NCBI GenBank assembly: GCA_015486815.1
Contig: WFQY01000172.1
Location: 1 to 6,730, forward strand
From: Phycisphaerae bacterium
Lineage (GTDB): Bacteria > Planctomycetota > Phycisphaerae > JAAYCJ01
DNA length: 6,730 nucleotides
Direction: 5' to 3'
Each line of letters begins with the position of its first letter. Position 1 is the stretch's first letter. Position numbers and translations under genes: made by a program. Below are positions 1-6,580 of this stretch, in pieces. The notes beneath the pieces were generated by a model, which did not search any database, had not been told where the DNA came from, and saw nothing but the letters and a program-made list of their open reading frames with translations.

Positions 1-11
1 GTCCCCGCTGC

Positions 12-110
12 GTCATTCCGCACGGAACGTAGTGGAGATGCGGAATCCATTTGGTCGGTGAGAGTATGGATTCCCGCACCAACGGCATCTTCGACTTCCG
101 CGGGAATGAC
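12..110. repeat. Compound inverted repeat (REP/MITE-like intergenic element)
   Basis: The outer ends GTCATTCC (12-19) and GGAATGAC (103-110) are inverted copies. The inner ends GGAATCCAT (42-50) and ATGGATTCC (66-74) are also inverted copies, around a 15-nt centre. Each arm is palindromic in itself: ATTCCGCA (15-22) with TGCGGAAT (39-46), and ATTCCCGC (70-77) with GCGGGAAT (100-107). The right arm read in reverse complement also resembles the left arm internally, with a CGGAA block followed by a GA(A/G)ATG block. The element is therefore two related stem-loops head to head, able to form a long hairpin or a cruciform. Ends of the GTCATTCC...GGAATCCAT type recur as dispersed intergenic repeats in many bacterial genomes (recollection, not searched). 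There is no transposase. Whether it is mobile, a transcription boundary or inert cannot be told from one copy. Confidence 0.75.
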
Positions 111-118
111 AGCTTGTG

Positions 119-124
119 TATAAT
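119..124 (+). promoter_or_regulatory. Possible -10 promoter element upstream of lpdA
   Basis: A perfect TATAAT lies 8 nt beyond the inverted repeat and about 75 nt before the lpdA start. A -35 box at 16-18 bp spacing would fall inside the right arm of the repeat (around 96-101, TTCCGC), which matches the sigma-70 consensus poorly, and there is no extended -10 TG. If real, transcription would start near 131 and leave a leader of about 70 nt. TAAAAT at 160-165 is a weaker alternative, also without a good -35. Confidence 0.3.
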
Positions 125-188
125 TATTGGCAAATAAAGAGTTACGCAAAAACAGTATTTAAAATCGGTCAGTTTGAGTAAATAATAT

Positions 189-192
189 GAGG
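189..192 (+). promoter_or_regulatory. Ribosome binding site deciding the lpdA start
   Basis: GAGG sits 7 nt before the ATG at 200, 4 nt before the ATG at 197 and only 1 nt before the TTG at 194. The three in-frame starts are consecutive codons. Spacing favours the ATG at 200; the ATG at 197 is possible and would add one residue. Confidence 0.55.
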
Positions 193-199
193 CTTGATG

Positions 200-1615
200 A
201 TGAGTGAAAATAAAACTTTTGACATAGCGATAATAGGTGCGGGGTCTGGTGGATACATAGCTGCTATTCGTGCCGCTCAGCTTGGTGCAAAGGTTGCGAT
301 AATAGAAAAATCGCAGTTCGGCGGAACGTGCCTAAACAATGGCTGTATTCCTTCGAAGGCGTTGTTAGCCTCCGCAGAGCTGCTGCACAAAATCAATGAT
401 GCGGAAAAGCTCAATGTTACTATTGAAGGAAAGGTGAGTTTCGATTGGCAGAAGATTCAACAGCGAAAAGACAACGTCCTGCGAACTCTCCGCGGTGGAA
501 TTGAAAGATTATTCAAAGCTCATAAAGTAACTGTCTTTACCGGCCAGGCTAAACTTGCTGGCGTGAATAAAATTGCTATTGAAGATGAGATGATATCCGC
601 AACGAAAATAATTATCGCGACAGGCTCCGAACCAGCGATGATACCCTCTTGGCCTACGGATAAAAATCTCATCGCAACAAGCGATGAAGCTCTGCATTGG
701 CAGAATTTACCAAAATCATTATTGATTGTAGGTGGTGGAGTTATTGGCTGTGAGTTTGCTTGTATGATGAAAGAGTTTGGCGTTGATGTTACCGTTGTCG
801 AGATGCTCGACGAATTACTGCCGAACCTTGACGCTGACCTTGGCTCTGCTCTGCGGAAAAGTTTCACGAAACGCGGTATCAAATGTTTCGTAGGAACAAA
901 AATCGAAGATTTGAAACTCGCAGGCTCGCAGGTCGAAGCGAAATTGTCAAACGATAAATCTCTTTCCGTTGATAGGGTTTTGGTTGCTACGGGACGAAAG
1001 CCTAACACCGGTGATTTGATTTTGGAGTCGGTCGGCATAAAAACATCGAGCAGAGGATTTATCGAAGTTGACGGTAGATTGATGACGAATGTCGATGGTT
1101 ATTATTGCATAGGCGATGCTAACGGCAGGGCACTTTTGGCACACGCTGCTTCCGCTCAAGGTTGCGTCGCTGTCGAAAATGCACTCGGCGGCAATGTTAA
1201 ATTTGATGCTCCCGTACCGTCATCCATATATACATTTCCGGAGATTGGCTCGGTCGGTCTAAGCGAGCAGCAGGCACGCGAACACAATATACCGATAAAG
1301 ATTGGTAAATTTCCGATAGGGTATCTCGGAAAAGCGATGGCTGTCGGTCAAACGGAAGGATTCGTGAAGATAATTCGCAATCGTCAGACCGATGAGATCG
1401 TTGGCGTTCACATACTCGGGCATAATGCGACGGAATGTATCGCAGCTGCCGGCGTTGCTCTGCATAAAAACATCAATACTTCCGAGCTTGCGGAAGTCAT
1501 CTTCGCACATCCGACAATGAGTGAAGCGATAAAGGAATCAGCTGAAGATGCCCTTTCGCTTGCAATTCACCTACCGCCAAAAAAGGTTATCAAAATAGCT
1601 GCTGAGGTAGAATAA
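200..1615 (+). CDS. lpdA: Dihydrolipoyl dehydrogenase (E3 component)
   Basis: Cytoplasmic FAD-dependent enzyme that reoxidises protein-bound dihydrolipoamide with NAD+ (EC 1.8.1.4). It is the shared E3 of 2-oxoacid dehydrogenase complexes and the glycine cleavage system. The protein has 471 residues, normal for the family. The N-terminal FAD motif is GAGSGG (residues 13-18). The redox disulfide motif GGTCLNNGCIPSK carries C44 and C49. The NAD-binding motif GGGVIG is at 178-183, and the second FAD contact, a GD in CIGDANG, is at 305-306. The C-terminal dimer domain carries HPTMSE with the catalytic His-Glu pair H437/E442. All key residues are intact, so it should be active. It appears to be the first gene of its operon: only a repeat and a possible promoter lie upstream, and no E1, E2 or glycine-cleavage gene is in the window. 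The following ATG abuts its TAA. Mercuric or glutathione reductase is unlikely, given the E3-type active-site and C-terminal motifs. Confidence 0.95.
   Translation: MSENKTFDIAIIGAGSGGYIAAIRAAQLGAKVAIIEKSQFGGTCLNNGCIPSKALLASAELLHKINDAEKLNVTIEGKVSFDWQKIQQRKDNVLRTLRGGIERLFKAHKVTVFTGQAKLAGVNKIAIEDEMISATKIIIATGSEPAMIPSWPTDKNLIATSDEALHWQNLPKSLLIVGGGVIGCEFACMMKEFGVDVTVVEMLDELLPNLDADLGSALRKSFTKRGIKCFVGTKIEDLKLAGSQVEAKLSNDKSLSVDRVLVATGRKPNTGDLILESVGIKTSSRGFIEVDGRLMTNVDGYYCIGDANGRALLAHAASAQGCVAVENALGGNVKFDAPVPSSIYTFPEIGSVGLSEQQAREHNIPIKIGKFPIGYLGKAMAVGQTEGFVKIIRNRQTDEIVGVHILGHNATECIAAAGVALHKNINTSELAEVIFAHPTMSEAIKESAEDALSLAIHLPPKKVIKIAAEVE
1604..1608 (+). promoter_or_regulatory. Ribosome binding site of the PHP-domain gene, inside lpdA
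   Basis: GAGGT lies within the last codons of lpdA, 7 nt before the ATG at 1616. The lpdA stop TAA (1613-1615) is immediately followed by that ATG, so a terminating ribosome arrives exactly at the next start. This arrangement favours translational coupling. Confidence 0.7.
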
Positions 1616-2857
1616 ATGGCAGAGAGTATTTTCGAAAAAATCGCTAATCTCGGCGAAATCGATGAACTTATTGCTGTCGGCAAGCAATCGAGCTTTGATT
1701 TTAAGTCGAACGGGCACATTCACCTTCCGCCGAACTTTTCCGCATTCAATACTATTGACGAACTTATCACAAAAGCAAAACAGGAAGATATAAAAGTTTT
1801 AGGCTGTAGTAATTACTATGACTATTCGGTGTACAATGAATTTGCGGAAAAGGCGTCAGCTGCGGGGATTTTTCCGATTTTCGGAACTGAGATAATCGTA
1901 TTTATCGATGAGCTCGCCAAAGCAGGCGTGCGTGTAAATGATCCTAACAATGCCGGACGAATGTATCTGTGCGGTAAGGGGATAATAAAATTCAATAAGC
2001 TATCAGCTGAAGCAAATTGCATCTTAACGATTATCCGAAAAAACGATAGTCAGCGTATGCGATTGATGATAGAAAAACTCAATACGATTTTTTCGCGCTA
2101 TGATATAACCCTTACGGAGCAGGAAATTATAAGCGAGGTTGCAAACCGTTGCAGATGCGACAGAGCGATTGTATATCTTCAGGAGCGACACCTTGCACGT
2201 GCATATCAGCAAGCGATTTTCGAAAAATATGCGGAGCGGGAACGTAAAGATATTTTGAAGGAACTCATACATACAGCTGTCGATTTCGATAATCCGATAA
2301 TCGTTCAGAATGCCCTGCGTTCGGCACTGCTGAAAGCAGGTAAGCCTGCTTATGTCGAAGAAAAATTTGTGGATTTTAATAGCGCCGTCAAATTGATAGA
2401 TGAGCTCGGCGGTATTGTGTGCTATCCGATACTCGCAGACGGCGCAAATCCGATATGTGAATATGAAACGCCTATAGACACTCTCATAGACAATCTCCGT
2501 CAGCGTAATATCGATTGCGTTGAATTTATCCCGTTGCGAAATGATGTAAATTTGCTGACAGATTATGTTAAGAGATTGGACGAAGCGGGATTTATCATAT
2601 TAGCTGGCACCGAGCATAACACACCCGAATTGCTGCCTGTCGAGCCAGCCTGTAAAAACAAAGTAGCAGTTCCGCCTGATATTTCGGAAATTTTCAATAA
2701 AGGTGTTGCCTTCGTTGCAGGCTATCAATATCTCGCGATAAGGGACATAAATTACAGACAGTTTGACAAATATGAAATTATCAATCTCGGAGCAGGCGTG
2801 ATTGAAAAGTTTACCAACTCAAGAGGAGAAACTAACAATGAATTGGCCGACGTTTAA
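1616..2857 (+). CDS. Divergent PHP-domain protein, putative metal-dependent phosphoesterase
   Basis: Protein of 413 residues with no signal peptide or membrane segment, so probably cytoplasmic. The fold assignment rests on PHP-like motifs in order. A short helical N-terminus precedes GHIHLP (H34, H36), which corresponds to the opening HxH. GCSNYYDY (63-70) stands where PHP proteins usually have a TDH-like motif, with N66 replacing the acid. FGTEI (E92) matches the conserved Glu motif. GIVCYP (C269-P271) lies where an HP is usual, so that His appears lost. AGTEHNT (E333, H334) stands at the place of the usual SDAH. PHP proteins are metal-dependent phosphoesterases such as histidinol phosphatase and polymerase-associated domains. 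With only part of the ligand set kept, the enzyme may bind fewer metals, use other ligands or be non-catalytic. About 170 residues in the middle (100-265), rich in charged helices, match no motif I know. Its place between lpdA and the aldolase gene suggests a role in the same pathway, perhaps on a sugar phosphate, but the substrate is unknown. Its last 20 nt overlap the next gene. Confidence 0.7.
   Translation: MAESIFEKIANLGEIDELIAVGKQSSFDFKSNGHIHLPPNFSAFNTIDELITKAKQEDIKVLGCSNYYDYSVYNEFAEKASAAGIFPIFGTEIIVFIDELAKAGVRVNDPNNAGRMYLCGKGIIKFNKLSAEANCILTIIRKNDSQRMRLMIEKLNTIFSRYDITLTEQEIISEVANRCRCDRAIVYLQERHLARAYQQAIFEKYAERERKDILKELIHTAVDFDNPIIVQNALRSALLKAGKPAYVEEKFVDFNSAVKLIDELGGIVCYPILADGANPICEYETPIDTLIDNLRQRNIDCVEFIPLRNDVNLLTDYVKRLDEAGFIILAGTEHNTPELLPVEPACKNKVAVPPDISEIFNKGVAFVAGYQYLAIRDINYRQFDKYEIINLGAGVIEKFTNSRGETNNELADV
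2823..2828 (+). promoter_or_regulatory. Ribosome binding site deciding the aldolase/dehydrogenase start
   Basis: GAGGAG, the strongest Shine-Dalgarno match in the window, lies 9 nt before the ATG at 2838 and inside the end of the PHP gene. It argues against the in-frame TTG at 2802, which has no comparable motif upstream. Confidence 0.8.
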
Positions 2858-4877
2858 TAAAGATGATAGTTCGCTGGATGTCGTTATTAAGCTATCGCGA
2901 TATTATGGCAGTGATAAAAAATTTGTTATAGGCGGTGGCGGTAATACATCCGTCAAGATAGGCGATAAGCTGTTTGTCAAAGCAAGCGGCATTGAGCTTG
3001 GCAATATAGACGAAAACGGATTTGTCGAGTTAGACAGGAAGAAACTCGATGAAATTCTCAAACACAAATTTCCGCCCGATAAAACCGAGCGCGAAGCGGA
3101 ATATAAAAATATGATTCTCGCTGCCAGAGCCAAACCCGATGCGATTAGACCGTCCGTCGAGAGCATAATGCACCATCTTCTACCTCAGCAATTTGTCGTC
3201 CATACGCACAATCAGCAAGCGAATATGCTTAGCTGCTCCGTCAAGGGAAAAGAGTTGTGCGAAAAGCTATTCGGTGACGATGTCTTATGGGTCGATTTTA
3301 CCGACCCGGGCGTCGAACTTGCGCAGACATTATATAAAGCGGTTAGCGAATACGCTGCGAAAACAGACGGCAAGACACCGCAAGCTATTATCATACAAAA
3401 TCACGGACTCATCGTCAGCGGAGATACGCCCGATGAGATTCGCGAAAAAACCGATAAAGTCATCAAAAAGATAAAATCTCTCTTGCCCGCTGAGCTGCCA
3501 GCTGAACCTTTCGGCGAGATAGAACAAATTGATGCGCAACAGGCGAAGAAGTTGATAAATATAATCGCTCCTGCGCTTCGAGCGTTGCTCGCTGAAAATA
3601 GTGATGCACTCGCGATTGTGAATTTTGACGATGGCGAAGATGCTCTGAAAATTGCGTGTAGCTCCGATGGTAAATCAGCTGCACTTGCTGGCCCTTTGTA
3701 TCCCGACCATATCGTCTATGCAAAATCATTTCCGATGTGGATTGAGATAACAAACGACGATGAAGATGCGATGATTTCTTATCTTCGCAGTCAGCTCAAA
3801 GAATATGAAACTCAACGAAAATATCAGCCAGCGGTGATAATCGCAAAGGGATTGGGTATTTTCTACGCAGGCAATAATTTTTCGCGAGTTCAGCTCGTTA
3901 AAGATATATACAACGATGTGATAAATCTGATGATAGGCGCCAAGTTGCTCGGCGGTGTAAATTATCTGACGCCACAACAATATCAATTTTTAGAAAACTG
4001 GGAAGTCGAAGCCTATCGTCTGCGTGCGTTAAAAGGCTCGTCGAGTCCTGCTGGCAGAGTAGGCGGAAAAGTAGTCGCTATTACCGGAGCTGCCCGTGGC
4101 GTCGGTGCCGAAATCGCAAAACATATCGTTGCTGAAGGCGGATATGCGGCTCTGCTCGATATAAATGAGCAAGGCGTAAATGAAAATGCCGAAAAATTGT
4201 GTAGCGATTTTGGCATTGGCAAAGCTATTGCTTTTCAAGTTGATATTACCGACGGTGATTCGGTAGCGGAAGTCATTCACCAAATCGTAAGGATGTATGG
4301 CGGGCTTGATGTGTTTATTTCAAATGCAGGCGTATTGAAAGCTGGGAGTGTTAAAACTCAGCCCGTTAAAGATTTTGAGTTCGTAACAGCTGTCAATTAC
4401 AAAGGATATTTCGTTTGTACGCAAAATGCTGCCCCCGTAATGGCGATTCAGTATAAAGTCAATCCCGATTATCTAAGCGATATAATTCAGATAAATTCCA
4501 AATCGGGCCTGCAAGGTTCAAACAAAAACGGAGCTTATGCGGGTAGTAAGTTTGGCGGTATCGGACTTACCCAATCGTTCGCATTGGAGCTGGTCGAAGA
4601 CGGCATAAAGGTAAATTCAATCTGCCCGGGAAATTTTCTCGACAGTCCGCTCTGGTCTGACCCCGAAAATGGTCTGTTCGTTCAATATCTTCGAGCTGGT
4701 AAAGTGCCGGGCGCAAAAGATGTCAATGACGTAAGAAAATTCTACGAAGACAAAGTTCCGATGAAAAGAGGCACTCGCATAGAAGATTTGATGAAGGCGA
4801 TTTATTATGTTATCGAACAAAAATATGAGACAGGCCAAGCGGTACCCGTTACAGGCGGACAGGTAATGCTGAAGTAA
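2838..4877 (+). CDS. Bifunctional class II aldolase / short-chain dehydrogenase (sugar-phosphate type)
   Basis: Two-domain cytoplasmic enzyme of 679 residues. The N-terminal class II aldolase/adducin domain (about 10-205) has the GGGGNTS phosphate-binding loop (32-38). E108 in PSVESIMH corresponds to the catalytic Glu of fuculose-phosphate aldolase. H122 and H124 in HTHN and H189 in NHG correspond to its zinc ligands. This family cleaves ketose-1-phosphates to dihydroxyacetone phosphate and an aldehyde. A middle region (about 205-400), with PLYPDHIVYAKSFP and a PAVIIAKGLGIFYAG stretch, is typical of fused aldolase/dehydrogenases. The C-terminal dehydrogenase domain (about 408-679) has TGAARGVG (416-423), NAG (496-498) and the S554/Y567/K571 active site (YAGSK). 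Its INSKSG, KFGGIGLTQS and final VTGGQVM segments strongly resemble E. coli SrlD, sorbitol-6-phosphate 2-dehydrogenase. All catalytic residues I can check are intact. The exact substrate is not determined; a rhamnulose- or fuculose-phosphate aldolase coupled to aldehyde or polyol oxidoreduction are the main options. The start overlaps the PHP gene by 20 nt. Confidence 0.88.
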   Translation: MNWPTFNKDDSSLDVVIKLSRYYGSDKKFVIGGGGNTSVKIGDKLFVKASGIELGNIDENGFVELDRKKLDEILKHKFPPDKTEREAEYKNMILAARAKPDAIRPSVESIMHHLLPQQFVVHTHNQQANMLSCSVKGKELCEKLFGDDVLWVDFTDPGVELAQTLYKAVSEYAAKTDGKTPQAIIIQNHGLIVSGDTPDEIREKTDKVIKKIKSLLPAELPAEPFGEIEQIDAQQAKKLINIIAPALRALLAENSDALAIVNFDDGEDALKIACSSDGKSAALAGPLYPDHIVYAKSFPMWIEITNDDEDAMISYLRSQLKEYETQRKYQPAVIIAKGLGIFYAGNNFSRVQLVKDIYNDVINLMIGAKLLGGVNYLTPQQYQFLENWEVEAYRLRALKGSSSPAGRVGGKVVAITGAARGVGAEIAKHIVAEGGYAALLDINEQGVNENAEKLCSDFGIGKAIAFQVDITDGDSVAEVIHQIVRMYGGLDVFISNAGVLKAGSVKTQPVKDFEFVTAVNYKGYFVCTQNAAPVMAIQYKVNPDYLSDIIQINSKSGLQGSNKNGAYAGSKFGGIGLTQSFALELVEDGIKVNSICPGNFLDSPLWSDPENGLFVQYLRAGKVPGAKDVNDVRKFYEDKVPMKRGTRIEDLMKAIYYVIEQKYETGQAVPVTGGQVMLK

Positions 4878-4894
4878 AACGAAAATTCTGTAGG

Positions 4895-4916
4895 GGGCAG
4901 ACCTATGTGTCTGCCC
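4895..4916. repeat. Perfect 8-bp hairpin between genes 3 and 4
   Basis: GGGCAGAC (4895-4902) and GTCTGCCC (4909-4916) form a perfect stem with a 6-nt loop, 17 nt after the aldolase/dehydrogenase stop. No T-run follows, so it is not a classical intrinsic terminator. GGGGCAGAC...GTCTGCCC-type hairpins are familiar to me as dispersed intergenic repeats in environmental bacteria (recollection). In the transcript it would stand 44 nt before the next start and could stabilise or attenuate the mRNA at this junction. Confidence 0.7.
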
Positions 4917-4947
4917 AAAGATGGTTTGTTTCTATGAACTCATATGA

Positions 4948-4953
4948 AGGGAG
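4948..4953 (+). promoter_or_regulatory. Ribosome binding site deciding the start of the zinc dehydrogenase
   Basis: AGGGAG lies 7 nt before the ATG at 4961. An in-frame GTG at 4907 would add 18 residues, but it lies inside the loop and stem of the hairpin at 4895-4916, and those residues do not look like the family's N-terminus. The ATG at 4961 is preferred. Confidence 0.75.
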
Positions 4954-4960
4954 AAATTCG

Positions 4961-6577
4961 ATGAATAATTTACCGAAAACTCAATACGCCGTTCAACTGG
5001 TCGGCCCGAGCAAGCTGATATTGAATAAAGAGAAAGAAGTTTATCAGCCAAATCCTTATCAAATAGTCGCAAAGATAGAAGCTGTCGGCTTATGTTTTTC
5101 AGATTTAAAACTGCTGAAGCAATTCACCGAACATCCCCGCAAGGGTCCGATCGTTTCGGGCATATCGCAGGATATATTAAAGGAAATACCAAGCTATAAA
5201 ATCAACGAAGAGCCGACCGTCCCCGGACACGAAGCGGTCTGCAGGATTGTTGCTCTCGGCGATAAAGTCAAAAATCATACCGTAGGTCAGCGTTGTCTGG
5301 TACAAACCGATTATCGTTGGCTGCGAACTGCCAAATCCAATGCAGCTTTCGGATATAATTTCGAAGGTGCACTTCAGCAATACGTCCTTATGGACGAGCG
5401 AATCATTACCGACCCGCAGACTGGCGAGAGTTTACTTATTCCCGTAAACGATGAGCTTTCCGCCTCTGCCGTTTGTCTTGTCGAGCCGTGGGCGTGTGTC
5501 GAAGATTCCTACATCAGTCCCGAACGTAAAACAATAAAGTCAGGTGGAAATTTACTTATCGTTACCGATAAAAATCATAAGCCGATAGGTATTGAAAAAT
5601 TGCTTAACTCCAATCCGCCTGCAAATACGGTTAAGCTGACAACAAACGACAATCTCAATGACCTGCCCGATGAAAATTTCGATGACATCATATATTTCGG
5701 CTCAAATCCGCAGATAATCGAAATCCTGAATGACAAATTAGATGCCAAGGGAATTATCAACATTGTCCTCAGCGGAGAAAAAATCGAACACGACGTTACC
5801 GTAAGCATCGGACGTGTGCATTACGGTATGATTCGTTTCATCGGCACGACGGGCGACGATGCGAGCGAATCTTATAAATATATTCCCGATACGGGCGAAA
5901 TTCGCTCTGGCGATAGAATCCTAATTTCAGGGGCAGCTGGCCCTATGGGACAAATGCACGTTATAAGAAATATCTGCTCGGGTATTGCGAATATTGAAAT
6001 AATAGCTACCGACCTCGACGATACGAGATTGCAAACCCTATCGTCTAAAACCGCAGTATTAGCGGAGCAAAATAATATCAATTTACAGATTGTCAATCCG
6101 AAGAAAACGCCTATTGCTGGCAGTTTCGATTACTTTGCGATTATGGTGCCAGTGGCACCAATGGTTGCGGACGCAATAAATATCAGCAGCGAAAATGCGA
6201 TTATCAATATTTTCGCCGGAATACCCGCTGGCACCAAACATCCTGTCAATCTCAACAAGTATATCGAAAATCACTGCTATATGTTTGGCACGAGCGGTTC
6301 GGTAATTCGCGATATGAAAATCGTATTGGAAAAAATCAATAGTGGCCAGCTCGATACGAATATTTCCGTCGATGCGATTAGCGGAATGGCAGGTGCGATA
6401 GATGGGTTAGCTGCTGTCGAAAATCGCACACTCGCCGGCAAAATTGTTGTCTATCCGCAATTAACAGACCTACCACTTATTCCGTTATCCCAGCTTGACA
6501 AGCATCTGCCCGCTGTCGCTGACAAACTCGATAACGGTAAATGGACAAAATCCGCTGAGGACGAACTGTTAAAGTAG
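4961..6577 (+). CDS. Zinc-dependent medium-chain dehydrogenase, YggP/SorE (L-sorbose-1-phosphate reductase-like), with duplicated nucleotide-binding half
   Basis: Cytoplasmic NAD(P)-dependent oxidoreductase of 538 residues, long for a family usually near 350-430. The catalytic GroES-like domain (about 1-190) has zinc-site residues C45 (GLCFSD), H90 with E91 (PGHE) and E175 (VEPWACVED). The four-Cys structural zinc lobe of classical alcohol dehydrogenases is absent. The canonical Rossmann part starts at about 317, with the glycine motif GAAGPMG (324-330), IIATD after the second strand, FDYFAIM (389-395), IINIFAG and GTSG (443-446). From memory this C-terminal part resembles E. coli YggP and the SorE family, which reduce L-sorbose-1-phosphate to a hexitol-6-phosphate. 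Between the two, residues 194-300 look like a second, degenerate copy of the same half: FDDIIYFG (240-247), IINIVLSG and GTTG (295-298), with nearly the same spacing, but VTDKNHKPIG replaces the glycine motif. The gene follows the SrlD-like dehydrogenase after an 83-nt gap with a hairpin and is probably co-transcribed. Substrate assignment is inference. Confidence 0.82.
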   Translation: MNNLPKTQYAVQLVGPSKLILNKEKEVYQPNPYQIVAKIEAVGLCFSDLKLLKQFTEHPRKGPIVSGISQDILKEIPSYKINEEPTVPGHEAVCRIVALGDKVKNHTVGQRCLVQTDYRWLRTAKSNAAFGYNFEGALQQYVLMDERIITDPQTGESLLIPVNDELSASAVCLVEPWACVEDSYISPERKTIKSGGNLLIVTDKNHKPIGIEKLLNSNPPANTVKLTTNDNLNDLPDENFDDIIYFGSNPQIIEILNDKLDAKGIINIVLSGEKIEHDVTVSIGRVHYGMIRFIGTTGDDASESYKYIPDTGEIRSGDRILISGAAGPMGQMHVIRNICSGIANIEIIATDLDDTRLQTLSSKTAVLAEQNNINLQIVNPKKTPIAGSFDYFAIMVPVAPMVADAINISSENAIINIFAGIPAGTKHPVNLNKYIENHCYMFGTSGSVIRDMKIVLEKINSGQLDTNISVDAISGMAGAIDGLAAVENRTLAGKIVVYPQLTDLPLIPLSQLDKHLPAVADKLDNGKWTKSAEDELLK

Positions 6578-6580
6578 CAT

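Noticed and set aside
127..147. TTGGCA followed by TTACGC, reminiscent of a sigma-54 promoter
   Set aside because: The GG and GC do not have the fixed 10-nt spacing; the bases at the required place are GT.
520..1038. Minus-strand open frame of 172 codons inside lpdA
   Set aside because: It lies wholly antisense to a clearly coding, motif-rich gene, shows no family motif, and is the kind of shadow frame expected opposite a long gene.
2802..2837. TTG at 2802 as an upstream start of the aldolase/dehydrogenase
   Set aside because: The added 12 residues are translated from the Shine-Dalgarno region itself, and the ATG at 2838 is correctly spaced behind GAGGAG.
3193..3474. Plus-strand 93-codon frame inside the aldolase domain
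   Set aside because: It overlaps the zinc-site codons of the aldolase in another frame, and its predicted protein is basic and low in recognisable structure.
4907..4960. GTG at 4907 as an upstream start of the zinc dehydrogenase
   Set aside because: It lies in the hairpin at 4895-4916, has no suitable Shine-Dalgarno, and the ATG at 4961 has AGGGAG at 7 nt.
200..6577. Bacterial microcompartment locus of the Planctomycetota/Verrucomicrobia fucose-rhamnose type
   Set aside because: An aldolase is present, but no shell protein, aldehyde dehydrogenase or encapsulation peptide is visible in the window.
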